Source: Kitasatospora phosalacinea (GTDB lineage Bacteria; Actinomycetota; Actinomycetes; Streptomycetales; Streptomycetaceae). Taken from it: DNA of 64,000 nucleotides. The translations under genes were made by a program, and so were the position numbers. Position 1 is the stretch's first letter. Each line of letters begins with the position of its first letter. Where the stretch lies: NCBI RefSeq assembly GCF_000716545.1, contig NZ_JNWZ01000006.1:114278-178277 (forward strand), in the 5' to 3' direction. The notes beneath the pieces were generated by a model that saw only the letters and a program-made list of their open reading frames with translations, did no database searches and was not told where the DNA came from. Shown here piece by piece: positions 1 through 12,834 of the stretch.

Positions 1-68
1 ATCAAGGACATCCGATCCCCTTCGGCGCCGAATAACACCTACTGACGGATCGTCATCCTAATTGGGGA

Positions 69-938
69 TCAGGTGGTCCGGAGGATCTCCGCGAGAAGTC
101 CCCTGGTCTCCTCCTCGCCCAGCGCGGCCGCCGACACCCGCTCCAGCGCCGTCGCGTACTCGGCCACCTCGGCCGGCTTGTCCAGGTACAGCGCGGTGGT
201 GAACTGCTCGACGTAGACCACGTCCGCCAAGTCCGGCTCGGGGAAGCACAGCACCGTGAACGCCCCGCTGTCGGCCGCCAGCGCGCCCATCCCCAGCGGC
301 AGCACCCGCAGGCTGATCGTCCCGCGCAGCGACAGCTCCGACAGCCGCGCCAGCTGCGCCCGCATCACCTCCGGCCCCCCGCAGGGGCGGCGCAGCGCCG
401 TCTCGTCGACGATCAGCTCCAGCCGGGCCGTCGCCCCCTCGGCGAGGAAGCGCTCCTGCCGGCGCATCCGGACCGCGGCCCGGCGCCCGATCTCCTCCTC
501 GGACGCGGCGGGGCTGCCGGCCCGCATCACCGCGTACGCGTACTCGGGGGTCTGCAGCAGGCCGGGCACGAACTGCACCTCGTAGCTGCGCACCAGGTCG
601 GCCGCGTCCTCCAGGTTGAGGTACGTCTGGAACCAGCCGGGCACCACGTCTCCGTAACCGTGCCACCAGGACGGGGCGTTGGTGCCGCCGACCAGGCCGA
701 GCAGGGCGGCGCGGGACTCCTCGTCGTCGACGCCGTAGAGCGTCAGCAGGTCCGCCACGTCGCGCTGCTTGAAGCCGACCCGGCCGAGCTCCATCCGGCT
801 GATCTTCGACTCCGAGGCCCGGATCGAGTACCCGGCGTCCTCCCGGGTCACGCCGCGGGCCTCGCGCAGGCGCCGCAACTGGGCGCCCAACTGGATGCGA
901 CGCGCGGTCGCACCGCTGCCCGTCTGCAGGCCCGTCAT
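69..938 (-). CDS. XRE-family transcriptional regulator (DUF5753 type)
   Basis: A 289-aa protein with an N-terminal helix-turn-helix (about residues 15-72, containing the stretch VTREDAGYSIRASESKISR) followed by the long C-terminal domain of the DUF5753 family that is typical of streptomycete XRE regulators. The family usually sits beside a small DUF397 protein; none is visible here. The ATG at 938 is chosen over longer versions because GGAGGG lies just upstream and the HTH begins soon after. Several such paralogues exist per streptomycete genome and most have no known target, so the regulon cannot be inferred. The gene reads towards the left window edge; bases 1-68 hold no recognisable gene. 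Confidence 0.9.
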   Translation of the reverse strand: MTGLQTGSGATARRIQLGAQLRRLREARGVTREDAGYSIRASESKISRMELGRVGFKQRDVADLLTLYGVDDEESRAALLGLVGGTNAPSWWHGYGDVVPGWFQTYLNLEDAADLVRSYEVQFVPGLLQTPEYAYAVMRAGSPAASEEEIGRRAAVRMRRQERFLAEGATARLELIVDETALRRPCGGPEVMRAQLARLSELSLRGTISLRVLPLGMGALAADSGAFTVLCFPEPDLADVVYVEQFTTALYLDKPAEVAEYATALERVSAAALGEEETRGLLAEILRTT

Positions 939-1067
939 TGCAAACCCTCCGCCCCAGGAACGCCGAGTGGACCTCGTGGGAAGCAGTCTGCCACTGGGCG
1001 GCGACACTCCGCGAGGTCCTTCCGGCATTTGGCCAATCCGTTGTACTGGCGCGGGTTTCGACTCCGC

Positions 1068-3725
1068 TCAGGACAGCGCGGGCAGCACCTCCGCGAGGTC
1101 GGTCCGGGAGCTCACCCCGAGCTTCGGGTAGGCCTTGTACAGGTGGTGCCCGACGGTCCGGGCGCTCAGGAACAGCTGCGCGGCGATGTCCCGGTTGGAC
1201 AGGCCCTGCGCGGCCAGCCGGACGATCTGCGACTCCTGCGGGGTCAGCCCGGCCACCGTCCGGGCCGGGCCGGCGGCGGCGGGCGCGCCGGTCGCGTCCA
1301 GCTCCAGCCGGGCCCGCTCGGCCCAGGGCCCGGCGCCCAGCCGGCGCAGCGCCTGCTCGGCGGAGCGCAGCGGCGCCCTGGCCTCGGCCCGGCGGCGGAC
1401 GCGGCGCAGCCACTCGCCGTACAGCAGCTCGGTGCGGGCCTGCTCCCAGGGGCGGGGCTGTTCGGCGTGCCGGGCCAGCGCCCGGAGGTAGAGGTCCTCG
1501 GCGAACTCGTCGGGGGCGAGCAGCGCGTGGCAGCGGTGCACCAGGGCGCGGGCCCAGGGCCGGCCGGAGCGCTCCGCCCACCGCTCGAAGCGGGCCAGCG
1601 GCTCGGCGCACTCCTCGCCGCGGCGCAGCCGGACCGCGGCCTCCACCAGGTCGGGCACCGCGCGGACGGCACAGACGTGGTAGCCGTGCGCGCCGCCGGT
1701 GAGCGCGGCCAGCTGCCCGTGGGCGTCCTCGGCCCGGCCCGCGCCGAGGTCGAGCAGGCCGAGCCCCCAGCGGGCCCAGGGGGTGCCGGCGCCGCCCCGG
1801 GCGAAGGCCGCGGCGGCCTGCTCCCGGCAGGGCCCGGCCTCGCCGCGGGCCGCGGCCAGGTACGCCTGGAAGCCGTGCAGCTGGCCGGTCCACAGCGGCT
1901 GCCCGCTGTCCTGGGCCAGCCGCAGCGCCTCGGCGGCGTGGTCGGCGGCCAGGGCGGGGCGGCCGTCGAAGAGTTCGGCCTCGGCGAGGAAGAACAGCAG
2001 GGTGGGCAGCGTCCCGAAGGCGCCGCTCTCGCGGGCCTCGCGGACCAGGCGGCGGGAGAGGTCCAGCACCTCGGCGTCGTGGCCGGGCACCAGCCCGGCC
2101 CCGCAGGGCAGCACCAGGTCGACGGGGACGGCGGCGCCGGCCGCCCGGGCCGCCCGCTCGGCCTCGGGCAGCGACGGGCCGTCCGCGCCGCCCAGCGCGG
2201 CGGCCAGGTAGCGCGCCACCGGGGCCAGCGGGTCGCCGTCCGGCAGCGGGAGCCCGGCGAGCGACGCCAGGGCCCGCCGCACGGACGGGAGTTCGTCGTA
2301 CCAGGCGACGTGCACGGCCTGCACCAGGACGCGGGCCGCCGGGCCGGGGTGCTCCTCGGCGACCAGGGCGGCGGCGTCGGTCAGCCGCCGGTGCGCGGAG
2401 CGGTTCTCGCCGCGCCAGAACTCGGCGACGCCGCGGGCGAACAGCAGGTGGGCCCGGGTGACCGGGTCGGCGTCGGGGCGGTCGGCGGCGGCGGCGAGCC
2501 GCTCGGCGCGCTCCACCTCACCGGCCTCCAGCGCGGCCTCCACCGCCTCCACCGTCCACTTCCGGGCCAGTTCCGGGTCGGGGCTGAGCCGGGCGGCCCG
2601 CTCGTAGGCCGCCGACGCGCCGGTGTGCCCGCCGCGGGAGGCGGCCGCGCCGGCCGCCGCCGCCAGTTCCGCCGCCGCCCCGGCGTCCCGTCCGCCGGCC
2701 GCCAGCGCCCGGTGCCAGGCCCGCCGCAGCGCCTGGTCGGGCCGGTAGGCGCCGGCCAGCGCCCGGTGGGCGTCCAGCCGGTCGGCGAGCGGCGCCCGGT
2801 CGACCAGGGCGGAGCGCAGCAGCGGGTGCCGGAAGGCGACCCGGCCGGCCGCCAGGTCGACGCTCAGCAGGCCCTGCCGTTCGGCGGGCGCCAGGTCGTC
2901 CGGGGCCAGCCCGCTGTCCTGCGCGGCCCGCAGCAGCACCTCCAGCTCGCCGCTCTCCTCCAGCGCGGCCAGCAGCAGCCAGCGCTGGGCGGCGGCGGGC
3001 AGCCGGCTGACCTGGCCGTGGTAGGCCAGCCGCAGCCGTCCGGCGGGCGGCAGGGCGCCGGAGGCGCCGGCGGCGGGCAGTTCGCGCAGCGCCAGCGGGT
3101 TGCCCCGGGCGGCGCGCAGCACCGCGGCCGGGTCGGCGAGCCCCGGCGCGACCGAGGCCAGCAGGGCGGCCGCGTCGGGTTCGGCGAGCGGCTCCACCCG
3201 CAGTTCGGGCAGCCCGGTCCGGTCCGGCCCGTCGTCCCGGGTGGCCAGCAGCAGCGCGACGCGCTCCGCGCCCAGTCGGCGGGCGGCGAGCCGCAGCGCC
3301 GCGGCGGACTCCGGGTCGGCCCACTGCTCGTCGTCCAGCAGGACCAGCACCGGCCGGTGATCGGCGAGGTCGCCCAGCAGCGTCAGCACCGCGAGGCCGA
3401 CCAGCAGCCGGTCGCCGGGCGGGCCGTCCGCCAGCCCCAACGTGCGTTCCAGCGCGGCCCGTTGCGGCCCGGGCAGGCCGTCGAGCTCGCCCAGTACGGG
3501 TGCCAGCAGCTGGCTGAGCACGGCGTACGGCAGGCTGGCCTCCGACTCCACCCCGGCCGCCCGCAGCACCCGCCACCCGGTGGCCGCGCCGGCCACCGCG
3601 TCCAGCAGCGCGCTCTTGCCGATGCCCGGCTCGCCGCGCAGCACCAGTGCCCCGGCCCGCCCCCCGGTTGCCGCCGCGAGCAGCCGGTCGACCGCCGCCC
3701 GTTCCGTCCCCCGTCCGTACAGCAT
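1068..3725 (-). CDS. LuxR-family regulator with AAA ATPase domain (LAL type)
   Basis: An 885-aa large ATP-binding regulator of the LuxR family. Walker A (GEPGIGKSAL) is at about residues 31-40, a Walker B-like LVLLDDEQWADPESA stretch at about 125-140, a long alpha-helical TPR-like middle, and a C-terminal LuxR helix-turn-helix (LTPQESQIVRLAAQGLSNRD) in the last 60 residues. This is the normal size and order for LAL proteins, which sense an unknown signal through the middle region and activate transcription through the HTH. The start at 3725 has a TAGGGT hexamer six bases upstream and no Shine-Dalgarno, so the message may be leaderless. It is divergent from the SnoaL-like gene, a plausible target. 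The signal is unknown. Confidence 0.92.
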   Translation of the reverse strand: MLYGRGTERAAVDRLLAAATGGRAGALVLRGEPGIGKSALLDAVAGAATGWRVLRAAGVESEASLPYAVLSQLLAPVLGELDGLPGPQRAALERTLGLADGPPGDRLLVGLAVLTLLGDLADHRPVLVLLDDEQWADPESAAALRLAARRLGAERVALLLATRDDGPDRTGLPELRVEPLAEPDAAALLASVAPGLADPAAVLRAARGNPLALRELPAAGASGALPPAGRLRLAYHGQVSRLPAAAQRWLLLAALEESGELEVLLRAAQDSGLAPDDLAPAERQGLLSVDLAAGRVAFRHPLLRSALVDRAPLADRLDAHRALAGAYRPDQALRRAWHRALAAGGRDAGAAAELAAAAGAAASRGGHTGASAAYERAARLSPDPELARKWTVEAVEAALEAGEVERAERLAAAADRPDADPVTRAHLLFARGVAEFWRGENRSAHRRLTDAAALVAEEHPGPAARVLVQAVHVAWYDELPSVRRALASLAGLPLPDGDPLAPVARYLAAALGGADGPSLPEAERAARAAGAAVPVDLVLPCGAGLVPGHDAEVLDLSRRLVREARESGAFGTLPTLLFFLAEAELFDGRPALAADHAAEALRLAQDSGQPLWTGQLHGFQAYLAAARGEAGPCREQAAAAFARGGAGTPWARWGLGLLDLGAGRAEDAHGQLAALTGGAHGYHVCAVRAVPDLVEAAVRLRRGEECAEPLARFERWAERSGRPWARALVHRCHALLAPDEFAEDLYLRALARHAEQPRPWEQARTELLYGEWLRRVRRRAEARAPLRSAEQALRRLGAGPWAERARLELDATGAPAAAGPARTVAGLTPQESQIVRLAAQGLSNRDIAAQLFLSARTVGHHLYKAYPKLGVSSRTDLAEVLPALS

Positions 3726-3731
3726 GGGTCG

Positions 3732-3737
3732 ACCCTA
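3732..3737 (-). promoter_or_regulatory. -10 element of the LuxR/LAL gene
   Basis: TAGGGT on the minus strand, six bases before the ATG at 3725, with no ribosome binding site between. This spacing predicts a leaderless transcript. I see no convincing -35 element. Confidence 0.4.
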
Positions 3738-3832
3738 CCTATACGCGACCGATTCCCCGGGCTCCCGGTCTCCGTAACGTCTTGTCCCGCAAGGGGAACC
3801 ACGGAGAACGAAGCAGAACGAAGGAGCCCACG

Positions 3833-4198
3833 ATGGACCTGCAGAACCTCGCCGAGCGCTACCTCGCCGCCTGGAACGAGACCGACCCGGCCGCCCGCCG
3901 CAAGCTGGTCGAGGAGACCTGGGCCGCCGACGGCAGCTACACCGACCCGCTGGTGGAGGCCCGCGGCCACGAGCAGTTCGACGCCACCCTGGCCGCCGTC
4001 CAGGACCAGTTCGCCGGGCTGGTCTTCCGCCTCGGCGGCCCGGTCGACGCCCACCACGACGTCGCCCGCTTCACCTGGGAGCTGGCCCCGGAGGGCGCCG
4101 CGGAGCCCCTGGTGATCGGCTTCGACGTCCTCACCGCCACCGAGGACGGCCGGATCGCCACCGTGGTCGGCTTCCTGGACAAGGTCCCGACGGCCTGA
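3833..4198 (+). CDS. Nuclear transport factor 2 / SnoaL-like protein
   Basis: A 121-aa single-domain protein starting MDLQNLAERYLAAWNETDP, with the length and pattern (early W-N-E/T-D, then W..DG.Y.DP, then a beta-rich second half) of the NTF2/SnoaL-like cone fold. Members are small enzymes or ligand-binding proteins; the sequence does not give the substrate. The ATG at 3833 has AAGGAG at 3821-3826. The gene is transcribed alone, divergent from the LAL regulator, and ends just before a strong hairpin. The neighbour regulator may control it, which is inference from position only. Confidence 0.85.
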   Translation: MDLQNLAERYLAAWNETDPAARRKLVEETWAADGSYTDPLVEARGHEQFDATLAAVQDQFAGLVFRLGGPVDAHHDVARFTWELAPEGAAEPLVIGFDVLTATEDGRIATVVGFLDKVPTA

Positions 4199-4218
4199 AA
4201 CCCGCCGGAGAACGGACA

Positions 4219-4261
4219 ACGACGCCTGCCCTTACCTGGTCGGGGAGTGGGCAGGCGTCGT
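4219..4261. terminator. Hairpin terminator between SnoaL-like gene and gltD
   Basis: A perfect 13-bp inverted repeat (ACGACGCCTGCCC at 4219-4231 with its complement at 4249-4261) with a 17-nt loop. It lies between convergent genes, so it can serve both strands. Confidence 0.75.
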
Positions 4262-4309
4262 GATGACCGGGTCCCGGCGGCTCTGGCGGGTCGGTGTTTG
4301 TCGGCCGTA

Positions 4310-4325
4310 CCCCCCTCGCGGGGGG
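4310..4325. terminator. Short C6/G6 hairpin after gltD
   Basis: Six C residues (4310-4315), a TCGC loop and six G residues (4320-4325), 28 bp past the gltD stop. It may add to termination of the gltBD message; weak evidence alone. Confidence 0.35.
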
Positions 4326-4352
4326 CGTGGGCGTTCTCGGGGCGGTGGTCGG

Positions 4353-5805
4353 TCAGACCACCAGCGAGCGGTCGGTCGGCTTGATCGGGGCGGGGAGCGC
4401 GGTCTTGCCGCCCAGGTACCTGTCGACCGCCGAGGCGGCCGAACGGCCCTCCGCGATCGCCCAGACGATCAGCGACTGGCCGCGACCGGCGTCACCGCAA
4501 ACGTACACCCCGTCGACGTTGGTGCCGAACTTGCCGTCGCGGGCGACGTTGCCGCGGGCGTCGAGGTCGACGCCGAGCTGCTCCACGAGGCCGTTCTTGA
4601 CGTCGGTGCCGGTGAAGCCCATGGCGAGGGTGACGAGCTGGGCCGGGATGACCTTCTCGCTGCCGGGGACGGGCTCGAACCTGCCGTCCTTGAACTCGAC
4701 CTCGACCAGGTGCAGCTCCTGGACGTTGCCGTCCTCGTCGCCGGCGAAGTGGGTGGTGGAGACGGAGTAGATCCGCTCGCCGCCCTCCTCGTGGGCCGAG
4801 GTGACCTTGTAGGTCATCGGCATGGTCGGCCAGGGCTGGTTGGCCGGGCGGTCCTCGGACGGCCGCGGCATGATCTCCAGCTGGGTGACGGAGAGGGCGC
4901 CCTGGCGGTGCGCGGTGCCGACGCAGTCCGCGCCGGTGTCGCCGCCGCCGATGACGACCACGTGCTTGCCCTTGGCCGAGATCGGGGAGTCGACGTAGTC
5001 GCCCTCCTGGACCTTGTTGGCCAGCGGCAGGTACTCCATCGCCTGGTGGACGCCGTTCAGCTCCCGGCCGGGGACGGGCAGGTCGCGGGCGGTGGTGGCG
5101 CCGGCCGCGATGACGACCGCGTCGAAGCGCGAGCGCAGGTCCTGGCCGCTGATGTCGACGCCGGCCTCGACGCCGGTGCGGAAGCGGGTGCCCTCCGCGC
5201 GCATCTGCTCGATGCGGCGGTTGATGTGGCGCTTCTCCATCTTGAACTCGGGGATGCCGTAGCGCAGCAGGCCGCCGATGCGGTCGGCGCGCTCGTACAC
5301 CACCACGGTGTGCCCGGCCCGGGTGAGCTGCTGGGCGGCGGCCAGGCCGGCCGGGCCGGAGCCGATCACGGCGACGGTCTTGCCGGACAGGCGCTCGGGG
5401 ACCTGCGGGGTGACCCCGCCGCGGTCCCAGGCCTTGTCGATGATGGTGACCTCGACGTTCTTGATGGTCACCGCGTCCTGGTTGATGCCGAGCACGCACG
5501 CCGACTCGCACGGAGCCGGGCACAGGCGGCCGGTGAACTCCGGGAAGTTGTTGGTGGCGTGCAGCCGCTCGATCGCGCCGGACCAGTCGTCCCGGTAGGC
5601 GAGGTCGTTCCACTCGGGGATCAGGTTCCCGAGCGGGCAGCCGTTGTGGCAGAACGGGATGCCGCAGTCCATGCAGCGACCGGCCTGCTTGCTGATGATC
5701 GGAAGGAGGCTGCGCTCGACGTAGACCTCGTTCCAGTCACGGAGCCGGACGTCCACCGGACGGCGCTCCGCCAGCTGCTTGGGCGTGGTCAGGAAGCCCT
5801 TGGGG

Positions 5806-5813
<8 letters not shown>
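4353..5813 (-). CDS. gltD: Glutamate synthase small (beta) subunit
   Basis: A 486-aa NADPH-dependent glutamate synthase small subunit. It passes electrons from NADPH through FAD and Fe-S clusters to the large subunit, which reductively transfers the glutamine amide nitrogen to 2-oxoglutarate. The N-terminal cluster-binding segment has Cys47, Cys50, Cys55 and Cys59 ([14 protein letters not shown]). [17 protein letters not shown]-binding loop lies near residue 150, a [16 protein letters not shown] loop near 290, and a second FAD motif ([13 protein letters not shown]) near 440. Length is normal. The ATG overlaps the end of gltB by 8 bases, so the two are translationally coupled in one operon. 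Confidence 0.97.
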
Positions 5814-10401
<4,588 letters not shown>

Positions 10402-10775
10402 CGGCTCTCCCGTCGTCGTAAACAGTTGCTTCATGCAAAGGGACGACGTTGGCCCTGATGCGATTTGTCGGTGCAGGTTACATGATGCCGCCTGGCCCGG
10501 GAAGTGGATTCCTGCGTCCACATCCCGGACTGATCCCCAGGTCAGGGGGCGGATGGGGGGAAGGCGCAGCGTCGCGCGTTCCCTCCAGTGTGCCCTGTGC
10601 CGAAGGCCGTGAAACAGGGGCGAAACCCCCTCGCCACACACGTCTCGGCCGTTCCACCTGGGAATCTTCGAAGTCGACGCCGCCCCCGCTTTTGATTTCG
10701 GGGGTCGACAGCCGGATGTCGAGACTAGGGCAAGGCGCAGGCTCAGGCCCATGTGCGGAACATCACGCGTTCCAT
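10402..10775 (-). promoter_or_regulatory. Long 5' leader of gltB with hairpins
   Basis: About 375 nt lie between the predicted transcription start and the gltB ATG, with no stop in the gltB frame but poor codon bias, so it looks untranslated. It contains a hairpin made of a C/G-rich stem (10683-10688 with 10699-10704) enclosed by GTCGAC arms at 10674-10679 and 10704-10709. A second short stem (AGGGG/CCCCT, about 10616-10634) is followed by TGTTTC. A weak second -10-like TAACCT sits about 80 nt before the ATG. It may be an attenuator or another cis-regulatory leader. I recognise no known riboswitch class. Confidence 0.4.
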
Positions 10776-10781
10776 GGCATA

Positions 10782-10810
10782 ACTATACAGAGGTCTGGAT
10801 TTTCGTACAA
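10782..10810 (-). promoter_or_regulatory. gltB promoter, sigma70/HrdB type
   Basis: On the minus strand TTGTAC (10805-10810) and TATAGT (10782-10787) are separated by exactly 17 bases, close to the vegetative consensus and in an unusually AT-rich stretch. Just downstream, at about 10755-10775, GGAAC and GTTCC form a short inverted repeat that could be an operator. Confidence 0.75.
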
Positions 10811-10862
10811 GGCTGTTCGGATGAGGGCCGGACGACGGCCGGGTGACGGGCCGGGCGGCGGG

Positions 10863-11603
10863 TCAGCCGACGGCTCCGCCGATCAGCCGTCCCAGCAGGT
10901 AGGTGACGCCCGCCGCGGCCCCGCCCAGCACCAGTTGCCGCAGGCCGGAGAACCACCAGCTGCGGGCCGTCACCCGGGCCACCACCGCGCCGCAGCCGAA
11001 CAGGCCGAGCACCGCCAGCAGGGCGGCCGGCCACAGCGTGGTCGCGCCCAGCAGGTAGGGCAGCACCGGCAGCAGCGCGCCGAGCGCGAAGCAGCCGAAC
11101 GAGGAGAACGCGGCCACCAGCGGCGAGGGCAGGTCGTCCGGGTCGACGCCGAGCTCTTCCCGGGCGTGCACGGCCAGCGTGGTCTCCGGGTCGGCGGACA
11201 GCTGCCGGGCCACCTCGTGGGCCAGCTCCGGGTCGACGCCCTTGGCCACGTACAGCTGGGCCAGCTCGGCCAGCTCGCCCTGCGGGTTGCGCCGCAGCTC
11301 GATCCGCTCGGCCTCCAACTCGGCCTCCACCAGCTCGCGCTGGGAGGCCACCGAGGTGTACTCGCCGGCCGCCATGGAGAACGCGCCGGCCGCCAGGCCG
11401 GCCAGGCCGGTGAGCACCACGGTGCTCGGGGCGGCCGCGCCGCCGACCACGCCGGTCATCAGCGCGAAGTTGGAGACCAGGCCGTCCATCGCGCCGAACA
11501 CGGCCGGGCGCAGCCAGCCGCCGTTGACGTCCCGGTGGTGGTCGGCGTCGGGTATCCGGGGCTGCGGGCTGTCGGTCTGCGGGCCTGCGGTGACGGTGCT
11601 CAT
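10863..11603 (-). CDS. VIT1/CCC1-family iron/manganese transporter
   Basis: A 246-aa membrane protein of the VIT family. The N-terminal part (RPAVFGAMDGLVSNFALMTG) carries the conserved DG..S first-helix motif, followed by a helix with GAFSMAAGEYTSVASQ, a charged cytosolic Glu-rich metal-binding segment (ELVEAELEAERIELRRNPQG), and three C-terminal helices. The family moves Fe(II) or Mn(II) out of the cytosol. The ATG at 11603 has GGGGAG eight bases upstream; the frame stays open further upstream without coding character. It is transcribed alone. An imperfect iron-box-like sequence lies about 100 bp upstream, described separately. Confidence 0.9.
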   Translation of the reverse strand: MSTVTAGPQTDSPQPRIPDADHHRDVNGGWLRPAVFGAMDGLVSNFALMTGVVGGAAAPSTVVLTGLAGLAAGAFSMAAGEYTSVASQRELVEAELEAERIELRRNPQGELAELAQLYVAKGVDPELAHEVARQLSADPETTLAVHAREELGVDPDDLPSPLVAAFSSFGCFALGALLPVLPYLLGATTLWPAALLAVLGLFGCGAVVARVTARSWWFSGLRQLVLGGAAAGVTYLLGRLIGGAVG

Positions 11604-11705
11604 GCTGGCGGCTCCCCTTCCGGGCGCGGCGGATCCCCCCGGGCCGCGCGTCGGCCGGGTTGCCGGGCCTCTCGAACGTACCCGTTTTGACCTGCCGCTT
11701 TCCAG

Positions 11706-11724
11706 CAAAGTAAGCCTGCCCAAA
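11706..11724 (-). promoter_or_regulatory. Possible iron-box upstream of the VIT gene
   Basis: On the minus strand this 19-mer has the core AGGCTTACTT, resembling the AGGCTAACCT/AGGCTTACCT core of DmdR/IdeR iron boxes, with about 13 of 19 matches to the usual palindrome. The match is imperfect and only suggestive, but the gene downstream encodes a metal transporter. Confidence 0.25.
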
Positions 11725-11731
11725 GGCAGTT

Positions 11732-11767
11732 GGGGCCGCCTCCGCCGGTCTCGGCGGTGGCGGCCCC
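11732..11767. terminator. Terminator after lgt
   Basis: Inverted repeat of 15 bp with one mismatch: 11732-11746 pairs with 11753-11767 around a six-base loop. It lies 22 bp beyond the lgt stop in the direction of transcription. Confidence 0.7.
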
Positions 11768-11788
11768 GACGGGGTCGAGCGGTCTCGC

Positions 11789-12754
11789 TCAGGAGCGCTT
11801 CTCGGCGTCCTTCGAGAGCTTCGCGGGGGTGTCCGCGGCGTCCTCCGGCCGCTCCGGCTCGGCGGCCGACTCGCTGGCCGGCTCGGCGGCGTCGGCGGCG
11901 GCCTCGGTCTCGGCGCGCTCCTTCGTGGCCTGCGGGTCGATCGAGTCCGGGTCCTCGCGGCCGGGGCGGAGCCTGGCGGAGAGCACGAAGGCGACGATCG
12001 CGCCGAGGAAGACCAGGATCGCGGTCCAGTCGTTCAGGCGCAGGCCGAAGAAGCGGTGCGCCTCGTCGATCCGCAGCCACTCGGTCCAGAACCGGCCGAA
12101 GGTGTAGGCCGCCACGTACAGCCAGAAGGCCCGGCCGTGGCCGAGGGTGAAGCGCCGGTCGGCCCAGATGACCAGGACCGCGACCAGCACGCACCAGATC
12201 GACTCGTACAGGAAGGTCGGGTGGTAGACGCCCTGGACGACGGTGCCGTCCGCCAGCGTCTTGTCGATCTTCAGGCCCCAGGGCAGGGTGGTCTCCCGAC
12301 CGTACAGCTCCTGGTTGAACCAGTTGCCCCAGCGGCCGCAGGCCTGGGCGAGCACGATGCCGGGGGCGATCGCGTCGGCGTAGGCGGGCAGCGGGACGCC
12401 GCGGCGGCGGGCGCCGATCCAGGCGCCGACCGCGCCGAGGGCGATGGCTCCCCAGATGCCGAGGCCGCCCTCCCAGATCTTCAGCGCGTCGATCGGGTGC
12501 TTGCCCTCGCCGAAGTACAGCTGGTTGTCGGTGATGACGTGGTAGAGCCGACCGCCGACCAGGCCGAACGGCACCGCCCAGACCGCGATGTCACCGACCG
12601 TGTGCCGGCCGCCGCCGCGGGCGACCCAGCGCCTGCTGCCCAGCCACACGGCCACGACGACACCGATGATGATGCAAAAGGCGTAGGCGCGCAGCGGGAC
12701 GGGCCCCAGGTTGAGGACGCCCCGCGACGGGCTCGGAATGTATGCGAGATCCAT
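11789..12754 (-). CDS. lgt: Prolipoprotein diacylglyceryl transferase
   Basis: A 321-aa polytopic membrane enzyme that adds diacylglycerol from phosphatidylglycerol to the lipobox cysteine of prelipoproteins. It shows the Lgt signature GRWGNWFNQELYG, the preceding ACGRWG arginine region, and HPTFLYESIW further on, with about seven hydrophobic segments. The last 45 residues are an Ala/Glu-rich hydrophilic tail, common in actinobacterial versions. The start at 12754 (MDLAYIPSPSRGV) is preferred over an upstream in-frame codon because family members begin this way. Gene order near trp is usual for streptomycetes. Confidence 0.95.
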   Translation of the reverse strand: MDLAYIPSPSRGVLNLGPVPLRAYAFCIIIGVVVAVWLGSRRWVARGGGRHTVGDIAVWAVPFGLVGGRLYHVITDNQLYFGEGKHPIDALKIWEGGLGIWGAIALGAVGAWIGARRRGVPLPAYADAIAPGIVLAQACGRWGNWFNQELYGRETTLPWGLKIDKTLADGTVVQGVYHPTFLYESIWCVLVAVLVIWADRRFTLGHGRAFWLYVAAYTFGRFWTEWLRIDEAHRFFGLRLNDWTAILVFLGAIVAFVLSARLRPGREDPDSIDPQATKERAETEAAADAAEPASESAAEPERPEDAADTPAKLSKDAEKRS

Positions 12755-12763
12755 GGCACTCTC

Positions 12764-12818
12764 GACGCTACCGTGTCCCACCGGCCACACCGGCACCGGA
12801 GCGGGTCACGGTAGCGTC
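12764..12818. terminator. Hairpin between the DsbA-like gene and lgt
   Basis: A perfect 12-bp inverted repeat, GACGCTACCGTG (12764-12775) with its complement at 12807-12818, with a 31-nt loop that itself holds a CCGG...CCGG repeat. It lies after the DsbA-like stop and ends ten bases before the lgt start. Confidence 0.5.
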
Positions 12819-12834
12819 ACGCGGCGGCCGCCGG

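Noticed and set aside
1..68. End of an upstream gene at the left edge
   Set aside because: The first 68 bases show no coding bias or recognisable end in any frame, so I left them unannotated.
10402..10752. A 117-residue N-terminal extension of GltB, open from ATG 10752
   Set aside because: Third-position GC falls sharply upstream of 10401, the region lacks a ribosome site, and the good GGGAGAG site plus the Cys42 propeptide size support the 10401 start.
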